DNA of 39,586 nt from positions 1 through 39,586 of the forward strand of contig DBXI01000008.1 of NCBI GenBank assembly GCA_002309255.1, given 5' to 3'. The notes beneath the pieces are model-generated. The model made no database searches. It was not told the origin of the DNA and was given only the letters and a program-made list of their open reading frames with translations. Positions 32,708 through 39,586 of this stretch are shown in pieces (the stretch's first letter is position 1; every line of letters starts with the position of its first letter). The DNA is from Bacteroidales bacterium UBA1216. GTDB lineage: Bacteria; Bacteroidota; Bacteroidia; Bacteroidales; Paludibacteraceae. Both the position numbers and the translations under genes were made by a program.

Positions 32708-34590
32708 TACTATCTGAAGTAATATCCGCAATTATCCCTCTTGAAGTCCTTGGCAAGGTTGCCGACCAAGAGGTAACATATCTGCTTACCGACAGCCGTC
32801 AGTTAGGCTCGTCGCAAGCACCTGTAGCCGATGAAACCCTGTTCTTCGCCCTGCGCACGGCTAAGAACGACGGCGCCAAGTATATCTCCGAGCTCTACAA
32901 GCAAGGTGTGCGCCTGTTCGTCGTTTCCGAGCACTCGCAGGTTTCGGAGTGCCCTGACGCCGTTATCCTCCGCGTAGCGGACAGCTTGGCTGCGCTCCAG
33001 CGTCTGGCCGCCTATGTGCGTTCGCTCTACGATATACCAGTCATCGGCATCACCGGCTCTAACGGCAAGACGGTAGTCAAAGAGTGGCTCTACGAGCTCC
33101 TGAAGGACGACTATCGCATCATCCGTTCCCCCAAGTCCTACAACTCGCAGATAGGTGTTCCCCTCTCTGTCTGGCAACTATCCATGTTGAGTCATCAGCC
33201 ATGCATGGCTGATAAATGCTTGGCGGTATTCGAAGCGGGGATATCCATGCCCGGTGAGATGGAACGCCTCGAGCCGATCATTCGTCCTACAATAGGCGTG
33301 ATCACTTACATCGGCGAGGAGCATGGCGAGAACTTCCCGAACCTCAATGCCAAGCGTCAGGAGAAGATGAAACTCTTCGCTCACTGCCCGACTGTTATCG
33401 AGGATCCGACCCATCAGAATGTTCGCACCTGTGCGGCTGTGCTGCGTGCCTTGGGCTATGACGAGGACACTATCTCCCGACGCATCCTCCAGCAGACCCA
33501 CGAGACCGTTATGCGCGTCAACCTCTCGGCACTGGTGGACAATGTGCGCACGTTTCGTAGTATGCTTCGCCCCACCACCAAACTCACTTGCATGGTCAAG
33601 GCTTTTGCCTATGGCGCCGGTAGCGTGGAGGTGAGCAAGGCGCTGCAAGCCGGCCATGTGGCCGACTACCTCGCGGTAGCGGTTGCTGACGAGGGAGTGG
33701 AGCTCCGTCGTGCGGGTATCACTCTGCCTATCATCATCATGGACCCCGAGGTGGCTGCGATGAATCTCATCCTGGAGAATAACCTCGAACCAAACGTCTA
33801 TTCGTTCGCCTCACTCGAGCAGGTCATCACAGCGGCTGCCGAGAAAGGCTTGGAGGATTATCCTATCCATATCAAGATCGACTCCGGCATGCACCGTCTG
33901 GGCTTCTATCAGGAAGATCTGCCTGAACTCATCAGTCGCCTTCAAGCACAGCGCACGGTGCGTGTGCGCTCCGTCTTCTCACACCTTGCAGGCAGTGACG
34001 AGGAGCAGTTCGATGCGTTCACCATGCAGCAGATCTGTTACTTCAAGCAGTGTGCCGATATGTTGCAGGCTCAGTTGGATTATCCGATTATCAAGCATAT
34101 TTGTAATTCTGCAGGCATTGAACGTTTCTCCGAGTTCCAGTTTGATATGTGTCGCCTGGGCATCGGTTTGTATGGTATCTCGTTCGCGGGCAACAAACTG
34201 CGCAACGTCTGCTCGTTGCAAACCACTATCCTCTCCGTCAAGACCGTTCGTGCGGGTGAGACCATCGGCTACGGCCGTCACACCACGCTACGCGAGGACA
34301 GGCAGATAGCCGTTATTCCTATCGGTTACGCCGACGGTTTTGATCGCCGCTTCTCGAACTACGGCGGTGAGGTCATCGTCCGCGGTCAGCGTTGTCCTGT
34401 GGTAGGCAACGTGTGCATGGATCAGGCGATGGTGGATGTCACGGGCACTGATGCCCATGTGGGCGACCCGGTAGAGGTCTTTGGCGAACGTCTTCCGTTG
34501 CAGGAACTATCCGACCGTCTCGGAACGATCCCGTATGAAGTGCTCACCTCCGTCTCCCGTCGCGTACAGCGCGTGTACTACTATGATTAA
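32704..34590 (+). CDS. MurF-alanine racemase fusion with truncated MurF part
   Basis: 628 aa. Bacteroidales usually encode a fusion of about 820-840 aa: MurF (adds D-Ala-D-Ala to UDP-MurNAc-tripeptide) joined to alanine racemase. Here the racemase half (about 269-628) looks complete: PLP lysine K299 in MVKAFAYGAG, catalytic Tyr Y523 in GYGRH, and IPIGYADGFDRRF and GNVCMDQAMVDVTG. The MurF half keeps domain 1 and the ATP site (GITGSNGKT, 115-123), AVFEAGISMPGEMERLEPI and GEEHGENF. After KMKLF (about 221) it jumps to a short HQNVRTCAAVLRALG helix and then the racemase. Much of the central domain and all of the C-terminal domain are missing, so ligase activity is unlikely. A repeat palindrome lies in frame at 33194-33213. 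It overlaps the ABC gene by 8 bp. Confidence 0.9.
   Translation: MILSEVISAIIPLEVLGKVADQEVTYLLTDSRQLGSSQAPVADETLFFALRTAKNDGAKYISELYKQGVRLFVVSEHSQVSECPDAVILRVADSLAALQRLAAYVRSLYDIPVIGITGSNGKTVVKEWLYELLKDDYRIIRSPKSYNSQIGVPLSVWQLSMLSHQPCMADKCLAVFEAGISMPGEMERLEPIIRPTIGVITYIGEEHGENFPNLNAKRQEKMKLFAHCPTVIEDPTHQNVRTCAAVLRALGYDEDTISRRILQQTHETVMRVNLSALVDNVRTFRSMLRPTTKLTCMVKAFAYGAGSVEVSKALQAGHVADYLAVAVADEGVELRRAGITLPIIIMDPEVAAMNLILENNLEPNVYSFASLEQVITAAAEKGLEDYPIHIKIDSGMHRLGFYQEDLPELISRLQAQRTVRVRSVFSHLAGSDEEQFDAFTMQQICYFKQCADMLQAQLDYPIIKHICNSAGIERFSEFQFDMCRLGIGLYGISFAGNKLRNVCSLQTTILSVKTVRAGETIGYGRHTTLREDRQIAVIPIGYADGFDRRFSNYGGEVIVRGQRCPVVGNVCMDQAMVDVTGTDAHVGDPVEVFGERLPLQELSDRLGTIPYEVLTSVSRRVQRVYYYD
33194..33213. 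repeat. Perfect 20-nt palindrome inside the murF part
   Basis: ATCAGCCATGCATGGCTGAT is its own reverse complement. It encodes part of MLSHQPCMADK, which replaces a short loop before AVFEAGIS. It is related to the palindromes in ftsY (31430-31449) and at 11048-11065. Confidence 0.78.
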
Positions 34591-35368
34591 ATGTGAAAAT
34601 CTACATATAGGCTACGGCTCTAGCGTCATTCAGCGCGACTTGTCGTTCACGCTGGCTGATGGTGTCATAACAGCTCTGTTAGGCGCTAACGGCTGCGGCA
34701 AATCGACGCTACTGCGCACCCTCGCCGGTCTGCAACCGGCGTTAAGCGGCACATATACTCTAACCTCCAATAGCGTCAGCAGTCTAACTTCTAACAGCGT
34801 CAGCGATCTAACTTCCAATAGCGAGCAAAGCGAGCGGTCTAAGCTCATAGCTTTGGTGCTCACTGAACGTCTGAGTGTGGAGAGCGCCACGGTTCGCGAT
34901 GTGGTGGCTATGGGGCGCTATCCGTACACCACCTTCCTCGGCACACTGTCCGCTGCTGATCATCGTATAGTGGACGAAGCAATGGAGCAGGTGGGTGTTG
35001 CTGATCTGGCTGACACCTTCTACAACGACCACTCGGACGGCGAGAAACAACGTATCCTCATCGCCAAAGCGTTGGCGCAGCAGACGCCGGTCATCCTGCT
35101 GGATGAACCCACAGCGCATCTTGATCTACCCTCGCGCATCAAGACGCTCAACCTGCTGCAAACGATTGCACATGAGCAGGGCAAGACCATCCTCATCTCC
35201 ACCCACGAACTTGATCTCGCCTTGCGTACCGCCGATCAGGTGCTGCTCATGTTCCCCAAGAACGAGGGTTGCATCCTCGCAACACCTGCCGCACTCAGCG
35301 ACGGACATGCGTTCCGCAAGGCGTTCGGGATGGATATATTGAACAACAAAGGATTGATAACGATATGA
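34583..35368 (+). CDS. ABC transporter ATP-binding protein (FecE/BtuD-like)
   Basis: 261 aa. ATPase subunit of the iron-siderophore/cobalamin importer type: Walker A GANGCGKST (34-42), signature HSDGEKQRILIAKAL (about 150-165), Walker B VILLDEPTAHLD, and the His switch ISTHELD. The Q-loop position reads VLTERL. No permease or binding protein gene is adjacent, so the transporter partners lie elsewhere. A 24-nt x3 repeat (34759-34843) inserts LTSNSVSSLTSNSVSDLTSN between the Walker A region and the Q-loop. I chose ATG 34583, which overlaps the end of murF-alr; the longer ORF from 34481 gives no family match upstream. The stop overlaps the bglX start (ATGA). Confidence 0.88.
   Translation: MIKCENLHIGYGSSVIQRDLSFTLADGVITALLGANGCGKSTLLRTLAGLQPALSGTYTLTSNSVSSLTSNSVSDLTSNSEQSERSKLIALVLTERLSVESATVRDVVAMGRYPYTTFLGTLSAADHRIVDEAMEQVGVADLADTFYNDHSDGEKQRILIAKALAQQTPVILLDEPTAHLDLPSRIKTLNLLQTIAHEQGKTILISTHELDLALRTADQVLLMFPKNEGCILATPAALSDGHAFRKAFGMDILNNKGLITI
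34759..34843 (+). repeat. In-frame 24-nt tandem repeat in the ABC ATPase gene
   Basis: Three degenerate units of TCTAACTTCCAATAGCGTCA (plus 4 nt) start at 34759, 34783 and 34807. The last runs into AGCGAGCAAAGCGAGCGGTC, which resembles the right end of the spacer elements (GAGCGTAGCGAACGGTC). It codes for an extra Ser/Asn-rich loop. Confidence 0.82.
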
Positions 35369-37659
35369 AACGATCAGGGCTGATACTGCTGATGGGAGCT
35401 ATGATGATCCTGTCAGCTTGCCAAAAAAAGAACACCGCCACCGAGGATGCACAGATGCGTGCGTTTGTTGATCAACTGATGTCGCAGATGACGCTGGAGG
35501 AAAAACTCGGGCAGCTTAATTTGCCTGTAGGCGGAGACATAGTTACGGGCGGAGTACACAGTAGTCTATCCGTTGAGGCCATCCGTCAGGGTAAGGTGGG
35601 CGGTCTGTTCAACCTCAAGGGGGCTGCGGCTATCCGTGACGTGCAACGTATAGCCGTAGAGGAGAGCCGGATGGGTATCCCTCTGCTGTTCGGAATGGAT
35701 GTTATTCACGGCTACGAGACGATCTTTCCTCTCCCGCTGGCGCTATCTTGCTCGTGGGATACCGAGGCTGTCGAGCGCTCGGCGCAGATAGCGGCGCGTG
35801 AGGCGACTGCCGATGGCATATGCTGGACGTTCTCACCGATGGTGGATATATGCCACGACGGTCGCTGGGGACGTATCAGCGAGGGCAGCGGCGAAGACCC
35901 CTACCTCGGCAGCCGTATGGCTGAGGCGATGGTAAGAGGCTATCAGGGCGCGTCGCTCGCCGACTCCGCTACGATGATGGCCTGCGTCAAGCACTTCGCC
36001 CTGTATGGCGCAGTGGAGGCAGGACGTGAGTACAACAACGTTTATCCCGACGACTATCACGCTTTCAACGAGTATATGCAGCCGTATAAGGCTGCCGTGG
36101 ATGCCGGTGCAGGCTCGGTCATGGCGGCATTCAACACTGTGCACGGCGTTCCGAGTATGGGTAACAGCTGGCTGTTGAATGACCTGTTGCGCGAGCAGTG
36201 GGGATTCATGGGATTCGTTGTGTCCGATTACACCAGTGTTCGCCATATGGAGGAGAATGGTGTGTGCACCTCGCTGGAGGAGGGCGCTATACAGTGCCTG
36301 GAGGCGGGGTTGGATATGGATATGGTGTCCGATGGCTTTGTTGCACTGGCGCCTGCTGTGCGCGAAGGCAGATGCAGTATGCAGGCGGTGGATGCAGCCT
36401 GCCGTAGGATACTGGAGGCGAAGTACAAGTTAGGCCTGTTCGATGATCCGTACCGCTACTGCGATCCGTTGCGCCGCGAGGCGGTTATCCTCAGCGATGA
36501 GCATCGCGCCGAAGCACGACGCATAGCCGGCGAATGTATGGTGCTGCTCAAGAACGAAGACGACCTGCTACCTATGCAGAAGAAAGGTACTATAGCACTC
36601 ATCGGTCCGCTGGCCGATGCGCGCAACAACATGGCAGGCACATGGTCGGTGGCTGCTGTACATGACCGCTACAAGACGGTTAAAGAAGGTCTGGAAGACG
36701 CACTGCAGGGTACAGGTGCCCGGCTATTGTATGCCAAGGGCTCGAATGTCCTATACGATGCACGTCAGGAAGCGATAGCCACCATCTTCGGGCACGACAT
36801 ACGCGACTCGCGCAGTGCAGAAGCGATGCGGCAGGAGGCACTATCTATTGCTCGAAAGGCAGATGTGATCATTGCCGCGATGGGCGAGGCGAGTGAGATG
36901 AGCGGTGAGTGTGCATCACGCGTGAATATAGAGATGCCCGATGCCCAGCACGACTTGCTGCAGGAGCTTGCCAAGCTTGGCAAACCTATCGTGCTCGTGC
37001 ATTTTGCCGGTCGTCCTACGGTACTGAACTGGGAAACTGAGCATCTGCCGGCTATTCTGGAGAGCTGGTTCTGCGGCAGCGAGTGCGCGGATGCCATCGC
37101 CGATGTGCTGTTCGGTGAGGTCAATCCTTCGGGCAAACTGACCGTCCAACTTCCGCGCCATGTAGGGCAGTACCCGTTCTCATACCGACAGATGCGTACC
37201 TCGCGCCCGAACGAGGGGGGGGAGTTCATCAAGTACATCACCTGCTATGCTGATGTGAGCAGCAAGCCTTTGTATCCTTTCGGTTACGGACTGAGCTATA
37301 CGACATTCGAATACACCAATTTCTACCTCACAGATACAATTATGCCCCTCGACGGCTCTGTAGAGGCGCATGTTACTGTCACCAACACCGGCAGTCGTAC
37401 AGGTTCGGAGATTGTGCAACTATATATTGGTGATCTTGTGGCAAGAGGTGTGCGCCCGTATAAAGAGCTTCGCGGCTTTGAGCGCATCAATCTGGCAGCC
37501 GGCGAAAGCCGTGAGGTGGTCTTCACGCTGGATGCCGACAGGATGAGTTACTACGAACCCGAGCATCTCAACTGGACACTCGAGCCCGGGGACGTGGCGG
37601 TGATGGTAGGAGCCAACAGCCGTGATACGCAGATGCGCCTGTTGCATGTGGTGCAGTGA
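35365..37659 (+). CDS. bglX: Glycoside hydrolase family 3 lipoprotein (BglX-type beta-glucosidase)
   Basis: 764 aa. Lipoprotein signal peptide with lipobox LSAC (MKRSGLILLMGAMMILSAC), so it is anchored in a membrane facing the periplasm or outside. GH3 N-terminal barrel: MTLEEKLGQLNL, FGMDVIHGYETIFPLPLALS, SPMVDICHDGRWGRISEGSGEDP, VKHFALYGA. The nucleophile is Asp288 in GFVVSDYTSV. The GH3 C-terminal domain carries GEASEMSGECASR, where the acid/base Glu is expected. A fibronectin III-like domain follows (VTVTNTGSRTGSEIVQLYI, ELRGFERINL). It releases terminal beta-linked glucose or related sugars from oligosaccharides. ATG 35365 overlaps the ABC stop; the longer ORF from 35269 would have no signal peptide at its start. 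Confidence 0.93.
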   Translation: MKRSGLILLMGAMMILSACQKKNTATEDAQMRAFVDQLMSQMTLEEKLGQLNLPVGGDIVTGGVHSSLSVEAIRQGKVGGLFNLKGAAAIRDVQRIAVEESRMGIPLLFGMDVIHGYETIFPLPLALSCSWDTEAVERSAQIAAREATADGICWTFSPMVDICHDGRWGRISEGSGEDPYLGSRMAEAMVRGYQGASLADSATMMACVKHFALYGAVEAGREYNNVYPDDYHAFNEYMQPYKAAVDAGAGSVMAAFNTVHGVPSMGNSWLLNDLLREQWGFMGFVVSDYTSVRHMEENGVCTSLEEGAIQCLEAGLDMDMVSDGFVALAPAVREGRCSMQAVDAACRRILEAKYKLGLFDDPYRYCDPLRREAVILSDEHRAEARRIAGECMVLLKNEDDLLPMQKKGTIALIGPLADARNNMAGTWSVAAVHDRYKTVKEGLEDALQGTGARLLYAKGSNVLYDARQEAIATIFGHDIRDSRSAEAMRQEALSIARKADVIIAAMGEASEMSGECASRVNIEMPDAQHDLLQELAKLGKPIVLVHFAGRPTVLNWETEHLPAILESWFCGSECADAIADVLFGEVNPSGKLTVQLPRHVGQYPFSYRQMRTSRPNEGGEFIKYITCYADVSSKPLYPFGYGLSYTTFEYTNFYLTDTIMPLDGSVEAHVTVTNTGSRTGSEIVQLYIGDLVARGVRPYKELRGFERINLAAGESREVVFTLDADRMSYYEPEHLNWTLEPGDVAVMVGANSRDTQMRLLHVVQ

Positions 37660-37686
37660 CGTCACAAGCAGTTGTACAATACGAAA

Positions 37687-37723
37687 CATTAAAAAGGGCT
37701 GTATTGTGCAGCCCTTCTTAATG
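37687..37723. terminator. Bidirectional terminator between bglX and the exbD cluster
   Basis: Arms CATTAAAAAGGGCTG (37687-37701) and CAGCCCTTCTTAATG (37709-37723) pair with one mismatch around a 7-nt loop. The outer A/T parts give T-rich ends on both strands. It sits between the converging bglX and exbD genes. Confidence 0.88.
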
Positions 37724-37741
37724 TAGATATATATCTATTTA

Positions 37742-38212
37742 TTAGTAGTTCGTGCGCTGGGTGGCAGCATAACTGATCTTCAGCGCGTAGGCTTTTCTCA
37801 GCTCTTGCTTGATATCCGCAATGATACCCATGCGGGTCTCTTTGTCAGCCTTAATGCTAACGGTCATTAAACCCTGCTCGGACTCGTTCATAGCCGAACG
37901 CTCGTTGATGATGTAGTCAGCTATCTCCGACTTGTCGGCAAACGCGTCATCCAACTGGATACGGGTCTCCGAACCGAACTGCTTTTGGAACTCTTTGGTA
38001 GGAGTACCTACATAGATGTATCGAACAAGTGATTTCTTCTCCAGCTTGGTTAACTCCGTAGCTGCAGGGTTCTGGATCTGAACCTTGTAGGTTACCTCCT
38101 TCATAGAGGTTACGGACATGAAGAAGAACAGCAGCATGAAGATGATATCGGGCAGTGACGATGTGTTCAGAGCCGGCATCTCGCGTTTTTCGTTTCTACG
38201 AATCTTTGCCAT
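37742..38212 (-). CDS. ExbD/TolR family biopolymer transport protein (distal)
   Basis: 156 aa. Short cytoplasmic N-terminus (MAKIRRNEKREMPALNTSS), one transmembrane segment (LPDIIFMLLFFFMSVTSM) with the conserved Asp (D23) that forms part of the proton path, and a periplasmic domain. ExbD/TolR works with ExbB/TolQ to use the proton gradient to energise TonB or related outer-membrane processes. It is the last gene of the minus-strand cluster, 2 nt after the other exbD. Two different exbD genes after one exbB is a common arrangement in Bacteroidota. Confidence 0.92.
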   Translation of the reverse strand: MAKIRRNEKREMPALNTSSLPDIIFMLLFFFMSVTSMKEVTYKVQIQNPAATELTKLEKKSLVRYIYVGTPTKEFQKQFGSETRIQLDDAFADKSEIADYIINERSAMNESEQGLMTVSIKADKETRMGIIADIKQELRKAYALKISYAATQRTNY

Positions 38213-38214
38213 AC

Positions 38215-38796
38215 TTAGTTCCCTCCATAGTTTTTCGGCTCAGCCTCCGAGATCTTCTGCGGATAGATCTTCTGAATCAGTTTCTGATCATCCTCGTCGA
38301 GCTCGTTGAAAGCCTTGTGGAAATACTTGTGTGCGCACTCGTCACGCAACTCGTTGTAAGCCGCTACGAGTTCATTCTGTACATCAAGGTATGCCTGATA
38401 CTGGGTATCTACGTCGTTCTGGACGGAGATAACGTGGTTCTTTGCATACTTAACAACGCCAATCGGAGCGCCAAAGTCCTCTTCGTAGAGCTTGGGCAGG
38501 TTAGCGTCGTCGTTGACATTGGCAATGAACTCTTTGGCTTTCTCCCGTAGTTGCTTAACGTTCATCTCTTGCCCTTGCACCATGAGTTGGTTGGCGGAGT
38601 TGATCTTCACCACCAGCAGGTTGCGCTTGTTGATATCCGTATCCTCAATCTTTTGATCGGGGGGGATAGGCGCAGGCAGACGACGTGTCAGACCCTGATT
38701 GACATCCATTGATGTGGTCACCAAGAAGAAGATGAGCAGCAAGAACGAGATGTCAGCCATGGAACTGGCGTTAATCTGTGGGACTTTCTTAGCCAT
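38215..38796 (-). CDS. ExbD/TolR family biopolymer transport protein (proximal)
   Basis: 193 aa. N-terminus MAKKVPQINASSMADISFLL, one transmembrane segment (ISFLLLIFFLVTTSM) with the conserved Asp in SMADISF, then a periplasmic domain longer than in the other exbD, with extra helices rich in Glu, Asn and Lys. Function as for ExbD: proton-driven partner of ExbB. It probably forms a mixed stator with the second ExbD. It lies 14 nt after the four-TM gene and 2 nt before the second exbD. Confidence 0.92.
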   Translation of the reverse strand: MAKKVPQINASSMADISFLLLIFFLVTTSMDVNQGLTRRLPAPIPPDQKIEDTDINKRNLLVVKINSANQLMVQGQEMNVKQLREKAKEFIANVNDDANLPKLYEEDFGAPIGVVKYAKNHVISVQNDVDTQYQAYLDVQNELVAAYNELRDECAHKYFHKAFNELDEDDQKLIQKIYPQKISEAEPKNYGGN

Positions 38797-38810
38797 AGTA
38801 GTTCATTGAT

Positions 38811-39287
38811 TTATTTGCGTGAACGTGAAATGATTGCACCAACGATAACGGTAGCGATAGTAGCGGTAAACAGGATGTAAACCAGGTACATAACGGCGTC
38901 AGCCAGTTGTGCCCAGAATCCTACGTTATCCGTACCCTCGTAACCGATGATGTGCAACTCTTCGGGGCTACCCATCATCCAGCAAATGATGCATAGCACC
39001 ACAGCGCCTCCTACTACGCATAGCGAGCGGATAGCACTCTTGGGGTTAAACTTGAAGTCGCTGCCAAGCTTAACTACCAATACGCACAACGTGATCAGTA
39101 CTGCCAATCCGAGCAGGATGTATATCCAGCCCAGGAACAGGTCGCTGTGACGAGGTACGTCCAGAAAATCACCGGCTACTTCCAGCGAACCGCTTGAACC
39201 GCCAAGGAAGAATAGGGCGATCACTACGATACCCAGAAGCAACAGCGTCCACAGCGCAATCTTAGGAATCAATTTATAGTTCTTCAT
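38811..39287 (-). CDS. Four-TM membrane protein between exbB and exbD
   Basis: 158 aa, not assigned to a named family. Four hydrophobic segments are visible, at about residues 9-29, 50-72, 86-105 and 130-153, with a short basic end (SRSRK). The segment between TM3 and TM4 (SPEELHIIGYEGTDNVGFWAQ) is the main loop. It sits between exbB and the two exbD genes in the same orientation, so it is probably an accessory part of the same energy-transducing complex. This role is inferred from position only. Confidence 0.75.
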   Translation of the reverse strand: MKNYKLIPKIALWTLLLLGIVVIALFFLGGSSGSLEVAGDFLDVPRHSDLFLGWIYILLGLAVLITLCVLVVKLGSDFKFNPKSAIRSLCVVGGAVVLCIICWMMGSPEELHIIGYEGTDNVGFWAQLADAVMYLVYILFTATIATVIVGAIISRSRK

Positions 39288-39333
39288 AACTTACTCTTTT
39301 AATAGGTTAAACAATAGTGAGCAGTTATGCCGA

Positions 39334-39586
39334 TTATTTCTGTTTCTTGTCGTATGCAACTACGATATCGAGGAGGCTAATCGAGCTGTCTTCCATTTCG
39401 TTAACCAGACCCTCGATCAAGCTGAGGATGTAATTGTAGAACAACTGTAGGATAACGGCGATGATCAAACCGAGCAAGGTGGTCAACAGAGCGACCTTGA
39501 TACCACCGGCAACAACGGTAGCGGAGATATCACCAACCTGCTGGATCTTATCGAAGGCCTCGATCATACCGATAATCGTACCCAAG
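39334..39586 (-). CDS. MotA/TolQ/ExbB proton channel family protein (partial, C-terminal part)
   Basis: Only the last 83 or so codons are in the window; the gene continues past the right edge. The sequence LGTIIGMIEAFDKIQQVGD, then VVAGGIKVALLTTLLGLIIAVILQ, is the conserved ExbB/TolQ core: the GT.IGM.. motif after TM2 and TM3 with its Thr. The end (DIVVAYDKKQK) is cytoplasmic. It is the proton-channel subunit that pairs with the two ExbD proteins downstream. Confidence 0.93.
   Translation of the reverse strand, partial: LGTIIGMIEAFDKIQQVGDISATVVAGGIKVALLTTLLGLIIAVILQLFYNYILSLIEGLVNEMEDSSISLLDIVVAYDKKQK

Overview
The window is a stretch of a Bacteroidota chromosome, most likely order Bacteroidales. 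The evidence is a TTTG-N20-TAnnTTTG promoter, a MurF-alanine racemase fusion, a NagB/PIG-L fusion of the kind found in Bacteroides, type IX secretion (T9SS) C-terminal domains, a C10 (streptopain-like) protease, a BglX-type lipoprotein glycosidase, an ExbB/ExbD/ExbD cluster, and no Shine-Dalgarno leaders. No species can be named. Most genes look GC-rich at the third codon position. A four-helix-bundle gene (9148-9525) and the first third of the giant adhesin gene are visibly AT-rich.

Layout. Bases 1-52 hold what looks like the last 18 nt of a tRNA and its terminator. A promoter at 339-370 drives a secreted C10 protease (487-3441), which overlaps a secreted CotH-domain protein (3431-5335). Then come gltX, a NagB-like/PIG-L fusion, a small four-helix-bundle (S23/IVS) protein, a two-part glycosyltransferase and a SpoIID/LytB protein. 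From 12391 to 31081 lies a cell-surface block: OmpA-like protein, T9SS adhesin (1040 aa), second OmpA-like protein, and a giant T9SS adhesin (3943 aa) built from about 29 Ig-like modules. It looks like a duplicated [OmpA + adhesin] pair, one adhesin of which has expanded greatly. After it come ftsY and a tightly overlapping set: hotdog thioesterase, murF-alr fusion with most of the MurF part missing, ABC ATPase, and bglX. A strong bidirectional terminator (37687-37723) separates these from a convergent minus-strand cluster: exbB (cut by the window edge), a four-TM protein, exbD, exbD.

The most unusual theme is short repeats. Most non-overlapping plus-strand junctions from gltX onward carry a short-period repeat (7, 8, 11 or more nt) or an imperfect palindrome. 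Related sequences also sit in frame inside nagB/PIG-L, spoIID, murF-alr, ftsY, the ABC ATPase and the cotH linker, where they fall in apparent surface loops or linkers. One family (GACCGC..GCTCAAAGACAAAAG and its complement) flanks the AT-rich S23 gene in inverted orientation. It also occurs without the gene in two 100-150 nt palindromic spacers. This resembles an ORF-bearing element with ORF-less derivatives, comparable to 23S rRNA intervening sequences or REP/RAYT systems. This is an inference from sequence layout only.
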